Positions 8,756-16,316 are shown, numbered from the stretch's first letter. The stretch is 64,000 bases of DNA from Streptomyces luteogriseus (GCF_014205055.1 NZ_JACHMS010000001.1:3100001-3164000); one strand, 5' to 3'. Numbers and translations are program-made. The notes: a model not told the origin generated them from the sequence alone.

Positions 8756-9388
8756 ATTACCGGCAACCGGCAGACGAGCTGGGCGTTCGCCGACGCCTAT
8801 GTCGCCGAGGACGAAGCGCTGCACTGGGCCCGGGACCGGGCCCGTGAGGCAGGGCTGCGCTCGGTGACGCCCGGCACGGGCGCCGCGCTGCGGTTGCTGG
8901 CCGCGTCGGTCGACGCGAAGGCCGTCGCGGAGATCGGGACCGGCTGTGGTGTCTCCGGGATCCACCTGCTGCACGGTATGCGGCCGGACGGCGTCCTGAC
9001 GACCGTGGACCCGGAGCCCGAGCACCAGCAGTTCGCCCGGCAGGCCTTCCGCGCCTCCGGCTTCGCCAGCAACCGGGCCCGCTTCATCCCGGGCCGCGCC
9101 CTGGACGTGCTGCCGCGCCTCGCGGACGCCGGCTACGACCTGGTCTTCTGCGACGGTGACCGCCTGGAGGTCATGGACTACCTCGCTGAATCGTTGCGTC
9201 TGCTGCGCACCGGCGGGCTGGTCGTCTTCGAGGGCGCCTTCGCCAACGGCCGGACGGTCGACTCCGGACCGCAGCCCACCGAGGTGCTGCGACTGCGGGA
9301 GCTGCTGCGCGCGGTGCGCGAGAGCCAGGAGCTGGTGCCGTCCCTGCTGCCGGTGGGCGACGGTCTGCTGTGCGCGGTGAAACGCTAG
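8756..9388 (+). CDS. class I O-methyltransferase (probable ATT start)
   Basis: A SAM-dependent methyltransferase of the caffeoyl-CoA/catechol OMT family. SAM motif I is VAEIGTGCGVSGIHLL, followed by FCDGDR. Homology begins well before the first ATG/GTG (8864), with the segment TSWAFADAYVAEDEALHWAR in frame back to an ATT at 8756 behind AGGAGAGG. I therefore take ATT as start (210 residues, normal family length). The usual metal-binding Asp-Asn pair is replaced by Glu-Gly in VVFEGAFANG, so metal dependence may be altered. It is divergent from the sigma gene, as Rv1220c is from sigE. The substrate is unknown. Confidence 0.82.
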   Translation: MTGNRQTSWAFADAYVAEDEALHWARDRAREAGLRSVTPGTGAALRLLAASVDAKAVAEIGTGCGVSGIHLLHGMRPDGVLTTVDPEPEHQQFARQAFRASGFASNRARFIPGRALDVLPRLADAGYDLVFCDGDRLEVMDYLAESLRLLRTGGLVVFEGAFANGRTVDSGPQPTEVLRLRELLRAVRESQELVPSLLPVGDGLLCAVKR

Positions 9389-9467
9389 CCCGTCCGCACG
9401 TCAGCCGGACCGCACGTTAGCCGGGCGGATGCCGGGGCAGGCGAGTGTCGTCGGGGAGAAAACAGCC

Positions 9468-9495
9468 GCCCCGGCACCACAGGTGATGCCGGGGC
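9468..9495. terminator. bidirectional hairpin terminator
   Basis: A perfect 9-bp stem GCCCCGGCA / TGCCGGGGC with a 10-nt loop lies between the convergent methyltransferase and DUF3117 genes. Confidence 0.75.
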
Positions 9496-9522
9496 AACTG
9501 AAAGGGTATGGTCGCTTGCGCG

Positions 9523-9690
9523 TCAGCCGACGACCTTCTTGAGGGCGTCGCCGAGCGCGTCGGCCTCGTCCGGGGTCAGCTCGACGACGAGCCGACCGCC
9601 GCCTTCGAGCGGAACGCGCATGACGATGCCCCGCCCCTCCTTGGTCACCTCGAGCGGGCCATCACCCGTTCGCGGCTTCATGGCCGCCAT
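9523..9690 (-). CDS. DUF3117 small protein
   Basis: A 55-residue actinobacterial DUF3117 protein (MAAMKPRTGDGPLEV). It has no signal or membrane segment and consists of a basic N-terminus and an acidic helix (LTPDEADALGDALKKVVG). The ATG has GGAAGGGG at 7 nt, which decides the start against a longer frame. Function is unknown. Confidence 0.85.
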   Translation of the reverse strand: MAAMKPRTGDGPLEVTKEGRGIVMRVPLEGGGRLVVELTPDEADALGDALKKVVG

Positions 9691-9843
9691 GCTCGTTCCC
9701 CTTCCTGAAACCCAGCTCATCGTCAAAGCCGACGGCCCCTGAGAAGGGCACACGTGCGGCCCTTGTGGCAGGACACGCGACACCGGCATCGAACACATTG
9801 CTTCCAAGCCATTATCCCGCATCTCAGGACCCGATGACCAACA

Positions 9844-10008
9844 TCAGTAGGCATCGCTTGGGCAACGCACGCGAGCAAAACCACTCAATTCGGCGATGAG
9901 ACTGCGATACTCCGCCACCGCACACACATCCGCCGAACGAATCCGGGCGAGAATTCTTTGACGCAGGTCACACGTCCGGGCCGGTTCCCCGTCGATGATC
10001 TCCGTCAT
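9844..10008 (-). CDS. possible small protein (54 residues)
   Basis: An open frame of 54 codons starting MTEIIDGEPARTCDL and ending RVRCPSDAY. It has a weak AGGA leader and unusually low third-position GC for this genome (CAA, AGA, ATT, TTT codons). It is divergent from the enoyl-CoA hydratase gene, and the two starts are 67 bp apart around a perfect 16-bp palindrome. I recognise no family. It could be a real low-GC small gene or non-coding regulatory DNA. Confidence 0.35.
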   Translation of the reverse strand: MTEIIDGEPARTCDLRQRILARIRSADVCAVAEYRSLIAELSGFARVRCPSDAY

Positions 10009-10028
10009 GCTGTCCTGCAGACCCGGGG

Positions 10029-10044
10029 CGTACCGGCCGGTACG
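10029..10044. promoter_or_regulatory. perfect 16-bp palindrome, candidate operator
   Basis: CGTACCGGCCGGTACG is fully self-complementary and lies 31 bp before the enoyl-CoA hydratase start and 20 bp before the possible divergent small gene. The position suits a repressor site. No regulator is encoded next to it. Confidence 0.4.
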
Positions 10045-10075
10045 CCACCGATCCGCGACTCGGAGGGGATACGCC

Positions 10076-10879
10076 ATGACGGACACCGTGCTCTACGAGG
10101 TGAGCGACGGACTCGCGACGATCACGCTGAACCGCCCGGAGGCGATGAACGCGCTGAACGTGGCGGCCAAGGTCGCCCTGCGGGAGGCGGTCGAGTCGGC
10201 GGCGGGCGACGGCACCGTACGGGCGGTGCTGCTGACAGCCGCCGGTGACCGGGCGTTCTGCGTCGGGCAGGACCTCAAGGAGCACATCGGGCTGCTGGTC
10301 CAGGACCGGGAGACCGGCTCCGGCCAGACCATGAGCACGGTGCGGGAGCACTACAACCCGATCGTGCGGGCGCTGGCCGGGGCGGCGAAGCCGGTCGTCG
10401 CGGCGGTGAACGGGGTGGCGGCCGGGGCGGGCTTCGGCTTCGCGCTCGCCGCGGACTACCGGATCGTGGCGGACACGGCGGCGTTCAACACCTCGTTCGC
10501 CGGGGTGGCGCTGACCGCCGACTCGGGGATCTCCTGGACGCTGCCGCGGGTGATCGGCCCGGGCCGGGCCGCTGACCTGCTGCTCTTCCCGCGGAGCATC
10601 AGCGCGCAGGAGGCGTACGAGCTGGGCATCGCCAACCGGCTGGTACCGGCCGGCGACCTGCGGGCGGAGGCCGAGAAGGTGGCGCGGGCGCTGGCCGAGG
10701 GCCCGACGGTGGCGTACGCGGCGCTGAAGGAGTCGGTGGCGTTCGGGCTGACGCACTCCTTGGAGGAGGCCCTGGAGAAGGAGGACGAGCTCCAGACCCG
10801 GGCGGGCTCCTCCGAGGACCACGCGATCGCGGTCCAGGCCTTCGTCAACAAGGAGAAGCCGAAGTACTTGGGGCGCTAG
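10076..10879 (+). CDS. enoyl-CoA hydratase/isomerase family protein
   Basis: A 267-residue crotonase-fold enzyme that would hydrate or isomerise an enoyl-CoA thioester. The crotonase core is visible: the oxyanion-hole segment DRAFCVGQDLKEH at about residues 58-70, the helix GVAAGAGFGFALAADYRIV, and the region TADSGISWTLPRVIGPGRA. The ATG has GGAGGGG at 7 nt. It is a single gene with a divergent small frame and a downstream convergent tag gene, so the context does not point to a pathway. It resembles the PaaG/PaaB group, but the substrate cannot be decided from sequence. Confidence 0.88.
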   Translation: MTDTVLYEVSDGLATITLNRPEAMNALNVAAKVALREAVESAAGDGTVRAVLLTAAGDRAFCVGQDLKEHIGLLVQDRETGSGQTMSTVREHYNPIVRALAGAAKPVVAAVNGVAAGAGFGFALAADYRIVADTAAFNTSFAGVALTADSGISWTLPRVIGPGRAADLLLFPRSISAQEAYELGIANRLVPAGDLRAEAEKVARALAEGPTVAYAALKESVAFGLTHSLEEALEKEDELQTRAGSSEDHAIAVQAFVNKEKPKYLGR

Positions 10880-10896
10880 CGCTCGTCCCGCGCCCC

Positions 10897-11484
10897 CTAC
10901 GCGCCCCTTCGGGCGACGCAGGTCTCCAGGTGATCGTCCACCAGGCCGCACGCCTGCATCAGCGCATACGCCGTCGTCGGGCCGACGAACCGCAGGCCAC
11001 GCTTCTTCAGCGCCTTGGACAGCGCCGTCGACTCGGGGGTGACGGGTGGGACGTCGGAGAGGGTCTTCGGGACCGGCCGGCCGGCCGGCTCGGGGGCGTG
11101 GGACCAGATCAGCTCGTCCAGTTCGCCCGGGGACCATTCGGTCAGCGCACGCGCGTTGGCGAGGGTCGCGTCGATCTTGGCGCGGTTGCGGATGATGCCG
11201 GCGTCGGCCAGCAGGCGCTCGCGGTCCTCGTCGGTGAAGGCGGCCACCGAGGCGATCTTGAAGTCGGCGAAGGCGGCGCGGAAGCCGGGGCGGCGGCGCA
11301 GGATCGTGATCCAGGACAGGCCGGACTGGAAGGCCTCCAGGCTGAGCCGCTCGAACAGCGCGTCGTCGCCGTGGACCGGGCGGCCCCACTCCTCGTCGTG
11401 GTACGTCACGTACTCCGGGGCGGACAGGGCCCAGGGGCAGCGCAGCGCGCCGTCCGGGCCGGCCAGGGCGGTGCCGTCGCTCAC
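10897..11484 (-). CDS. tag: DNA-3-methyladenine glycosylase I
   Basis: A 195-residue Tag glycosylase that removes 3-methyladenine from alkylated DNA. The zinc-binding pattern of the E. coli enzyme is kept: Cys in RCPWALSAPEYVTYHDEEWG with His 14 residues on, and H-xxx-C in VDDHLETCVAR near the C-terminus. The purine-pocket region QSGLSWITILRRRPGFR is also present. The GTG start overlaps the stop of the upstream DivIVA-like gene (GTGA), so they are coupled. tagA also follows a DivIVA-like gene in M. tuberculosis (Rv1209-Rv1210). Confidence 0.95.
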   Translation of the reverse strand: MSDGTALAGPDGALRCPWALSAPEYVTYHDEEWGRPVHGDDALFERLSLEAFQSGLSWITILRRRPGFRAAFADFKIASVAAFTDEDRERLLADAGIIRNRAKIDATLANARALTEWSPGELDELIWSHAPEPAGRPVPKTLSDVPPVTPESTALSKALKKRGLRFVGPTTAYALMQACGLVDDHLETCVARRGA

Positions 11485-11861
11485 GGCCGGTCCTCCTGCC
11501 GCTTGTCCATGGACACGTGGTTCTCCCCGGAGGCGTGCACGGGCCCCTGGGCGGCGGCCGACCGGGCACCGGCCAGGGCCGACTCCAGGTCGGCGATGCG
11601 GGCGTCGCGCTCGGCGAGCTCGGCGCCCAGGCGGCTGAGGGCGTCGTCCACGTCCGCCATGCGGTAGCCGCGGGCGGCGAGCGGGAAGCGCAGGCCCTCC
11701 ACGTCCGCGCGGTCGACCGGGCGGTCCGGGGGGAGCGGGTCCCGCAGCCGCTCGGGGGCGGCCTCGGGCAGCGGGCTGTTCTCGCCGCCGCCCACGACGG
11801 CGAGGGTCACCGCGCCGACCACGACGGCGAGCGCGACGACCAGGAACAGGAACATAACCAT
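11481..11861 (-). CDS. small membrane protein with DivIVA-like segment
   Basis: A 126-residue protein with an N-terminal membrane helix (VMFLFLVVALAVVVGAVTLA) and a DivIVA-like motif (FPLAARGYRMADVDDALSRL) followed by a short coiled coil. It is likely membrane-tethered and may link to polar or septal proteins (inference). The start is uncertain between two in-frame ATG codons 6 nt apart. It is translationally coupled to tag. The same pair occurs in mycobacteria. Confidence 0.8.
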   Translation of the reverse strand: MVMFLFLVVALAVVVGAVTLAVVGGGENSPLPEAAPERLRDPLPPDRPVDRADVEGLRFPLAARGYRMADVDDALSRLGAELAERDARIADLESALAGARSAAAQGPVHASGENHVSMDKRQEDRP

Positions 11862-11888
11862 CGCGGGGCCCCCACGGTCGGATGGATC

Positions 11889-11905
11889 GGACTCCCCGGG
11901 AGTCC
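11889..11905. promoter_or_regulatory. 17-bp palindrome in divergent promoter region
   Basis: GGACTCCCCGGGAGTCC is self-complementary around a central C and lies between the divergent DivIVA-like and FolP2-like genes. It is a candidate operator. Confidence 0.3.
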
Positions 11906-12005
11906 TCCGAGTCGGATGTTGTCAGGCTCCGATCGTGCCATGCGAGTCCGACGGTTAGGGTCGCAGGCGGCGGAAGACGGGACGTACCAGGAAAGGTCAC
12001 AGGGG

Positions 12006-12866
12006 ATGCTCAGGCTGGGCAGGCGGGAATTCGGGACGCACGAGCCGGTGATCATGGCGATCGTGAACCGCACCCCGGACTCCTTCTACGACCAGGGCGC
12101 CACCTTCCGCGACGAGCCGGCCCTCGCGCGCGTGGAGCAGGCCGTGGCCGAGGGAGCCGCGATCATCGACATCGGCGGGGTCAAGGCCGGGCCGGGCGAG
12201 GAGGTCACGGCCGAGGAGGAGGCCCGGCGGACGGTCGGGTTCGTCGCGGAGGTGCGGCGGCGGTTCCCGGACGTGATCATCAGCGTGGACACCTGGCGGG
12301 CCGAGGTCGGCGAGGCCGTGTGCGAGGCCGGGGCCGATCTGCTGAACGACGCGTGGGGCGGGGTCGATCCGGGGTTGGCGGAGGTGGCCGCGCGGTACCG
12401 GGTGGGCCTGGTGTGCACGCACGCGGGCGGGGCGGAGCCGCGGACGCGGCCGCACCGGATCGAGTACGACGACGTCATGGCGGACATCCTGGACGTGACG
12501 GTCGGGCTGGCCGAGCGGGCGCTCGCGCTGGGCGTGCCGCGGGGGTCGATCATGATCGACCCCGGTCATGACTTCGGGAAGAACACGCGGCACAGCCTGG
12601 AGGCGACGCGGCGGCTGGACGAGATGGTCGCCACGGGGTGGCCGGTGCTGGTGTCGCTGTCCAACAAGGACTTCGTCGGGGAGACGCTGGACCGCCCCGT
12701 GAAGGAACGGGTGGTGGGGACGCTGGCGACGACGGCTGTGTCCGCGTGGCTGGGGGCGCAGGTGTACCGGGTGCACGAGGTCGCCGAGACGCGGCAGGTG
12801 TTGGACATGGTGGCGACGATCGCGGGGCATCGGGCCCCTGCCGTAGCCCGGCGCGGGCTGGCCTGA
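12006..12866 (+). CDS. folP2: dihydropteroate synthase homologue, FolP2 type
   Basis: A 286-residue protein with the DHPS TIM-barrel fold. Motifs are recognisable but altered: VNRTPDSFYDQGATF for the usual VNVTPDSFSDGG, SVDTWRAEV, LLNDAWGG, DPGHDFGKN for DPGFGFGKT, and SLSNKDFVGE at the sulfonamide/pABA loop. M. tuberculosis FolP2, encoded in the same neighbourhood, is reported not to supply DHPS activity, so folate synthesis should not be assumed here. The neighbours are tag/DivIVA-like (divergent) and the LOG and dapE genes (convergent). A diverged substrate is likely. Confidence 0.85.
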   Translation: MLRLGRREFGTHEPVIMAIVNRTPDSFYDQGATFRDEPALARVEQAVAEGAAIIDIGGVKAGPGEEVTAEEEARRTVGFVAEVRRRFPDVIISVDTWRAEVGEAVCEAGADLLNDAWGGVDPGLAEVAARYRVGLVCTHAGGAEPRTRPHRIEYDDVMADILDVTVGLAERALALGVPRGSIMIDPGHDFGKNTRHSLEATRRLDEMVATGWPVLVSLSNKDFVGETLDRPVKERVVGTLATTAVSAWLGAQVYRVHEVAETRQVLDMVATIAGHRAPAVARRGLA

Positions 12867-12922
12867 CCGAGGTCCAGGGGGGCACCACCCCCTGGGCTCC
12901 GGCCTACGCCCCTCTACGGGCC
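12867..12922. repeat. G/C-run hairpin of the interspersed intergenic type
   Basis: AGGGGGGCACCACCCCCTGG (12876-12895) can fold and is followed by a run similar to other intergenic elements in this window. It separates two convergent genes and probably terminates both. Confidence 0.45.
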
Positions 12923-13681
12923 CTAGCGGCCCGCCTCCTTCGACACCAGCGCCACCGCCTCGTCCACGTCGTCGGTCACGTGGAACAGCAGCAGGTCCTT
13001 CTCGGCCGCCTTGCCCTGGGCGATCACCGTGTCGCGGAGCCAGTCGACCAGGCCGCCCCAGTAGTCGCTGCCGAAGAGGACGATCGGGAAGCGCGTGACC
13101 TTCTGGGTCTGGACCAGCGTGAGGGCCTCGAAGAGCTCGTCGAGGGTGCCGAGGCCGCCGGGCAGGACGACGAAGCCCTGGGCGTACTTGACGAACATCA
13201 TCTTCCGGACGAAGAAGTAGCGGAAGTTCAGGCCGATGTCGACGTACGGGTTCAGCCCCTGCTCGAACGGCAGCTCGATACCGAGGCCGACCGACATGCC
13301 CTTCGCCTCGAGGGCGCCCTTGTTGGCCGCCTCCATCGCCCCCGGGCCGCCGCCGGTGATGACGGCGAAGCCCGCGTCGACCAGGCCCTGCCCCAATCGC
13401 ACACCCGCCTCGTACTCGGGTGAGTCCGCCGGGGTCCGGGCCGAGCCGAAGACGCTGATCGCGGGCGGGAGTTCGGCGAGCGTGCCGAAGCCTTCGATGA
13501 ACTCCGACTGGATGCGCAGCACGCGCCAGGGGTCGGTGTGGACCCAGTCGGAGGGGGCCCGCTCGTCCAGCAGCCGCTGGTCGGTGGTGCTGGCCTGCAC
13601 CTGGTCCCGCCTCTGGAGGACCGGGCCCAGGCGCTTCTCCTCCGGCGGCTGCTTCTTCCCCTCGGGGTTGCCGGTCGCCAT
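12923..13681 (-). CDS. LOG-family nucleoside-monophosphate phosphoribohydrolase
   Basis: A 252-residue TIGR00730/LOG protein (older name: lysine decarboxylase-like). The diagnostic motif LPGGLGTLDELFEAL is present, with ITGGGPGAMEAANKGA as the nucleotide-binding loop. LOG enzymes cleave cytokinin riboside 5'-monophosphates or ordinary nucleoside monophosphates to base plus ribose 5-phosphate. The N-terminal 60 residues are a charged extension. It lies downstream of dapE on the same strand (119-bp gap). Rv1205 occupies the corresponding place in M. tuberculosis. Confidence 0.88.
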   Translation of the reverse strand: MATGNPEGKKQPPEEKRLGPVLQRRDQVQASTTDQRLLDERAPSDWVHTDPWRVLRIQSEFIEGFGTLAELPPAISVFGSARTPADSPEYEAGVRLGQGLVDAGFAVITGGGPGAMEAANKGALEAKGMSVGLGIELPFEQGLNPYVDIGLNFRYFFVRKMMFVKYAQGFVVLPGGLGTLDELFEALTLVQTQKVTRFPIVLFGSDYWGGLVDWLRDTVIAQGKAAEKDLLLFHVTDDVDEAVALVSKEAGR

Positions 13682-13800
13682 GTGCGCTCCCTCCGTCGTG
13701 CCTGTCTTTCCACCTCAGCGTAGATCTACGCGGGTTACGAACGAGGGACGTGAGCATGTCCGCGATGAAGCGCCGTAAACCCGTCGGTTCCCCGGTGGGG

Positions 13801-14880
13801 TCAGGCGGTCAGCCAGTTCCGCAGGCGCTCCTCGCCCGCGAGGATCTTGGCGATCTCCACGCGCTCGTCCCGCTTGTGCGCCAAGTGGGGGTTGCCGGGG
13901 CCGTAGTTGACCGCCGGGACGCCGAGCGCCGAGAAGCGGGAGACGTCCGTCCAGCCGTACTTCGGCATGGGGGTGCCGCCGACCGCCTCGATGAACGCCT
14001 TCGCCGCCGGATGGGACAGACCGGGCATCGCCGCACCGCTGTGGTCGACGACCTCGAACTCCTCCACCCCGCAGTCCGCGAACACCTCACGGACATGGGC
14101 GACGGCTTCCTCGGGCGTGCGGTCGGGCGCGTAGCGGAAGTTGACGGTGACGCAGCACTCGTCGGGGATCACGTTGCCGGCCACTCCCCCGCCGATGCCC
14201 ACCGCGTTCAGGCCCTCGCGGTACTCCAGGCCGTCGATCACCGGCCAGCGCGGCTCGTAGGAGGCCAGGCGGGCGAGGATCGGGGCGGCGGCGTGGATCG
14301 CGTTGGAGCCCATCCAGCCGCGCGCCGAGTGGGCCCGCTCGCCCGTGGTCTTCAGCAGCACCCGCAGCGTGCCCTGGCAGCCGCCCTCGACCTGGCCGTC
14401 CGACGGTTCCAGGAGCACCGCGAAGTCGCCCTCCAGCCACTCGGGGTGCGTCTCGGAGACGTGCTTGAGGCCGTTCAGCTCGGCGGCGACCTCCTCGTTG
14501 TCGTAGAAGACGAAGGTCAGGTCGCGGTTGGGGGCGGGGACCGTGGCCGCGATACGCAGTTGCACGGCGACGCCCGACTTCATGTCGCAGGTGCCGCAGC
14601 CCCACAGGACGCCGTCCTCGTCGAGCCGGGAGGGGACGTTGTCCGCGATCGGCACGGTGTCGATGTGCCCGGCCAGGATCACCCGCTCGGAGCGCCCGAG
14701 GTTCGTGCGGGCGACGACGTTGTTGCCGTACCGGTCGACCGTCAGGTGGGGCAGCGCGCGCAGCGCGGTCTCGATCGCGTCCGCGAGGGGCTTCTCGGTA
14801 CCGCTCTCGGAACGGAAGTCGACGAGCCGGGCGGTGAGCTCCGCGGCGTCCAGCGTGAGGTCAAGCGAGGTGTCGGCCAT
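13801..14880 (-). CDS. dapE: succinyl-diaminopimelate desuccinylase
   Basis: A 359-residue M20 metallopeptidase-family enzyme that removes succinate from N-succinyl-LL-diaminopimelate in lysine and peptidoglycan precursor synthesis. Zinc-site residues are visible: AGHIDTVP, the bridging Asp in WGCGTCDMKSG, the Glu pair in YDNEEVAAEL, and a later His in GERAHSARGWMGSNAI. A TAGGGT box ends 7 nt before the ATG and there is no ribosome site, so the mRNA is probably leaderless. dapC lies 2 kb downstream, also on the minus strand but in a separate unit. Identification is secure. Confidence 0.95.
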   Translation of the reverse strand: MADTSLDLTLDAAELTARLVDFRSESGTEKPLADAIETALRALPHLTVDRYGNNVVARTNLGRSERVILAGHIDTVPIADNVPSRLDEDGVLWGCGTCDMKSGVAVQLRIAATVPAPNRDLTFVFYDNEEVAAELNGLKHVSETHPEWLEGDFAVLLEPSDGQVEGGCQGTLRVLLKTTGERAHSARGWMGSNAIHAAAPILARLASYEPRWPVIDGLEYREGLNAVGIGGGVAGNVIPDECCVTVNFRYAPDRTPEEAVAHVREVFADCGVEEFEVVDHSGAAMPGLSHPAAKAFIEAVGGTPMPKYGWTDVSRFSALGVPAVNYGPGNPHLAHKRDERVEIAKILAGEERLRNWLTA

Positions 14881-14887
14881 GCCGTCG

Positions 14888-14893
14888 ACCCTA
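14888..14893 (-). promoter_or_regulatory. -10 element for leaderless dapE mRNA
   Basis: TAGGGT on the minus strand ends 7 nt before the dapE ATG, the spacing that places transcription start at the A of ATG. There is no Shine-Dalgarno sequence. Confidence 0.45.
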
Positions 14894-14952
14894 ACGCGCC
14901 AGGCCGGGGCCTCACTGTCCACACCCGGCTCATGCCACTCCGTACTCTCCAG

Positions 14953-14958
14953 TACCTT
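14953..14958 (+). promoter_or_regulatory. -10 element for leaderless secreted transglycosylase mRNA
   Basis: TACCTT ends 7 nt before the GTG start at 14966 and no ribosome site is present. It is divergent from the dapE -10 box, with 59 bp between the two boxes. Confidence 0.4.
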
Positions 14959-14965
14959 GTACGGC

Positions 14966-15949
14966 GTGCCAGAGCCGTCCTCTCCCAAGCGTCGTGGCCG
15001 CCTCTTCCGATGCGGCGCCGCCTTCATGGCCCTGCTCGCGGTCGCCGGTTACCTCGTCGTGCAGTACATCACCGGGGGCTCGGGTGGACCGGGCTGCCAG
15101 GTGGTCTCCGGCAAGGGCGACGGAGCGTCGTACGAGTTCACGCCCGAGCAGGCGGTGAACGCGGCGACGATCACCGCCGTGGGGACCGCGCGCGGGCTGC
15201 CCGAGCGGGCCGTGACCATCGCGCTGGCGACCGCACTCCAGGAATCCGCCCTGCGCAACATCAGGCACGGCGACCGGGACTCCCTCGGCCTGTTCCAGCA
15301 GCGGCCCTCGCAGGGCTGGGGAACCCCGAAGGAGATCATGGACCCGACGTACTCGGCCGGTGAGTTCTACGACCACCTGGTCAAGGTGCCCGGCTACACC
15401 CGGCTGCCCCTCACCGTCGCCGCGCAGCGTGTCCAGCGCAGCGGTTTCCCGCAGGCCTACGCCAAGCACGAGCCGGACGCCGCGCTGCTCGCCGCTGCCC
15501 TCACCGGGCAGTCGGCGGCCACGCTGACCTGCGAGGGCCGCCCGGCCGCGACCCGGGCCTCGGGTCCGGACGGGGTGCGGGCGGCGCTCGTGCGGGACTT
15601 CGGGCGGGACGTGCTGGAGCCGGCCGGTGCCGAGGTGAACGGCGGTGCGTCGACGGCGACGCCCACGCCGTCCCCGAGCGGCGCGGACGGGACCGGCGGG
15701 CGGACCGTGACCCTGCCCGTCGCCGCGGACACCCCGTCGGGGACCGGGCGGAGCCCGGACCAGCGCGGCTGGCAGCTGGCGCACTGGGCCGTGGCCAACG
15801 CCTCCGAACTGCACATCGCGCGCGTCACCTACGCGGGGCGGGAGTGGGTCGCCGGGAACACCGCCAGCCAGTGGCGGGAACCCACGGCGAAGGGCACCGC
15901 GGGCGCGGAACGGGACGCGGACGCCGTCCGTGTCGTCACGATGGGCTAG
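14966..15949 (+). CDS. membrane-anchored/secreted lysozyme-like (transglycosylase-type) protein
   Basis: A 327-residue exported protein. A membrane segment or uncleaved signal lies at about residues 17-36 (FMALLAVAGYLVVQYI). The middle part has a lytic-transglycosylase-like signature (ATALQESALRNI, then DSLGLFQQRPSQGWGT) with the Glu of QES as a possible catalytic acid. A Thr/Pro/Ser-rich linker follows, and the end may pack against the wall. It would cut or remodel peptidoglycan (inference). The GTG start is chosen because a -10-like box sits 7 nt upstream and no better start exists. It is divergent from dapE. Confidence 0.75.
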   Translation: MPEPSSPKRRGRLFRCGAAFMALLAVAGYLVVQYITGGSGGPGCQVVSGKGDGASYEFTPEQAVNAATITAVGTARGLPERAVTIALATALQESALRNIRHGDRDSLGLFQQRPSQGWGTPKEIMDPTYSAGEFYDHLVKVPGYTRLPLTVAAQRVQRSGFPQAYAKHEPDAALLAAALTGQSAATLTCEGRPAATRASGPDGVRAALVRDFGRDVLEPAGAEVNGGASTATPTPSPSGADGTGGRTVTLPVAADTPSGTGRSPDQRGWQLAHWAVANASELHIARVTYAGREWVAGNTASQWREPTAKGTAGAERDADAVRVVTMG

Positions 15950-16125
15950 GGCCTGCCACTGGGAGCCGGATCGCGCACGGGTACGGGGGCTCACCCGTGA
16001 GGGTTGGCCGCGCGGGCCCGCGGCGACGGTGTGCGCAGGTTTTCGCACTCTCGCCCGGGAAAGCGGGAAATCCCTTGCGAACACAGGGCTGGAAGGATTC
16101 GGCAGGGTTTCCCCCGGAGGCCTTT
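15950..16125. other. intergenic region before a promoter
   Basis: No gene is visible. It holds G/C-rich imperfect inverted repeats around 16005-16025 that may terminate the upstream gene. The whole 15950-16316 interval is occupied only by this, the promoter at 16126, a palindrome and a long leader. Confidence 0.5.
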
Positions 16126-16153
16126 TTGACCGTTTTTATCCGCAGCCGATAAT
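16126..16153 (+). promoter_or_regulatory. sigma-70-type promoter
   Basis: TTGACC at 16126-16131 and GATAAT at 16148-16153 are separated by 16 bp. This is the best vegetative-type promoter I see in the window and it faces the small secreted protein gene. Confidence 0.6.
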
Positions 16154-16176
16154 GCGACGCATTGCCAACTCTTTAC

Positions 16177-16192
16177 GTTGCGGCGCCGCAAC
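16177..16192. promoter_or_regulatory. perfect 16-bp palindrome just after the transcription start
   Basis: GTTGCGGCGCCGCAAC lies about 17 bp beyond the predicted start of transcription from the 16126 promoter, a place where a repressor would block elongation. It could instead form an RNA hairpin in the leader. Confidence 0.4.
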
Positions 16193-16316
16193 CTTCGCGG
16201 GCCTCGAGCGGTAGTCACTGCGTCCGGGCCGGGATGATCCACAGCCAGTCGATCAACTGCCGGACCCGGTCGGACACTTCACGAAGCTCACTGTTCTCTC
16301 CCGTCGAAGGAGCACC

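Noticed and set aside
12923..13681. Lysine decarboxylase
   Set aside because: The PGGxGTxxE motif marks LOG phosphoribohydrolases; the decarboxylase name is a historical error.
13750..15363. Long open frame opposite dapE
   Set aside because: High-GC DNA opens antisense frames; dapE motifs are complete on the other strand and this product shows only Arg/Gly/Ala low complexity.
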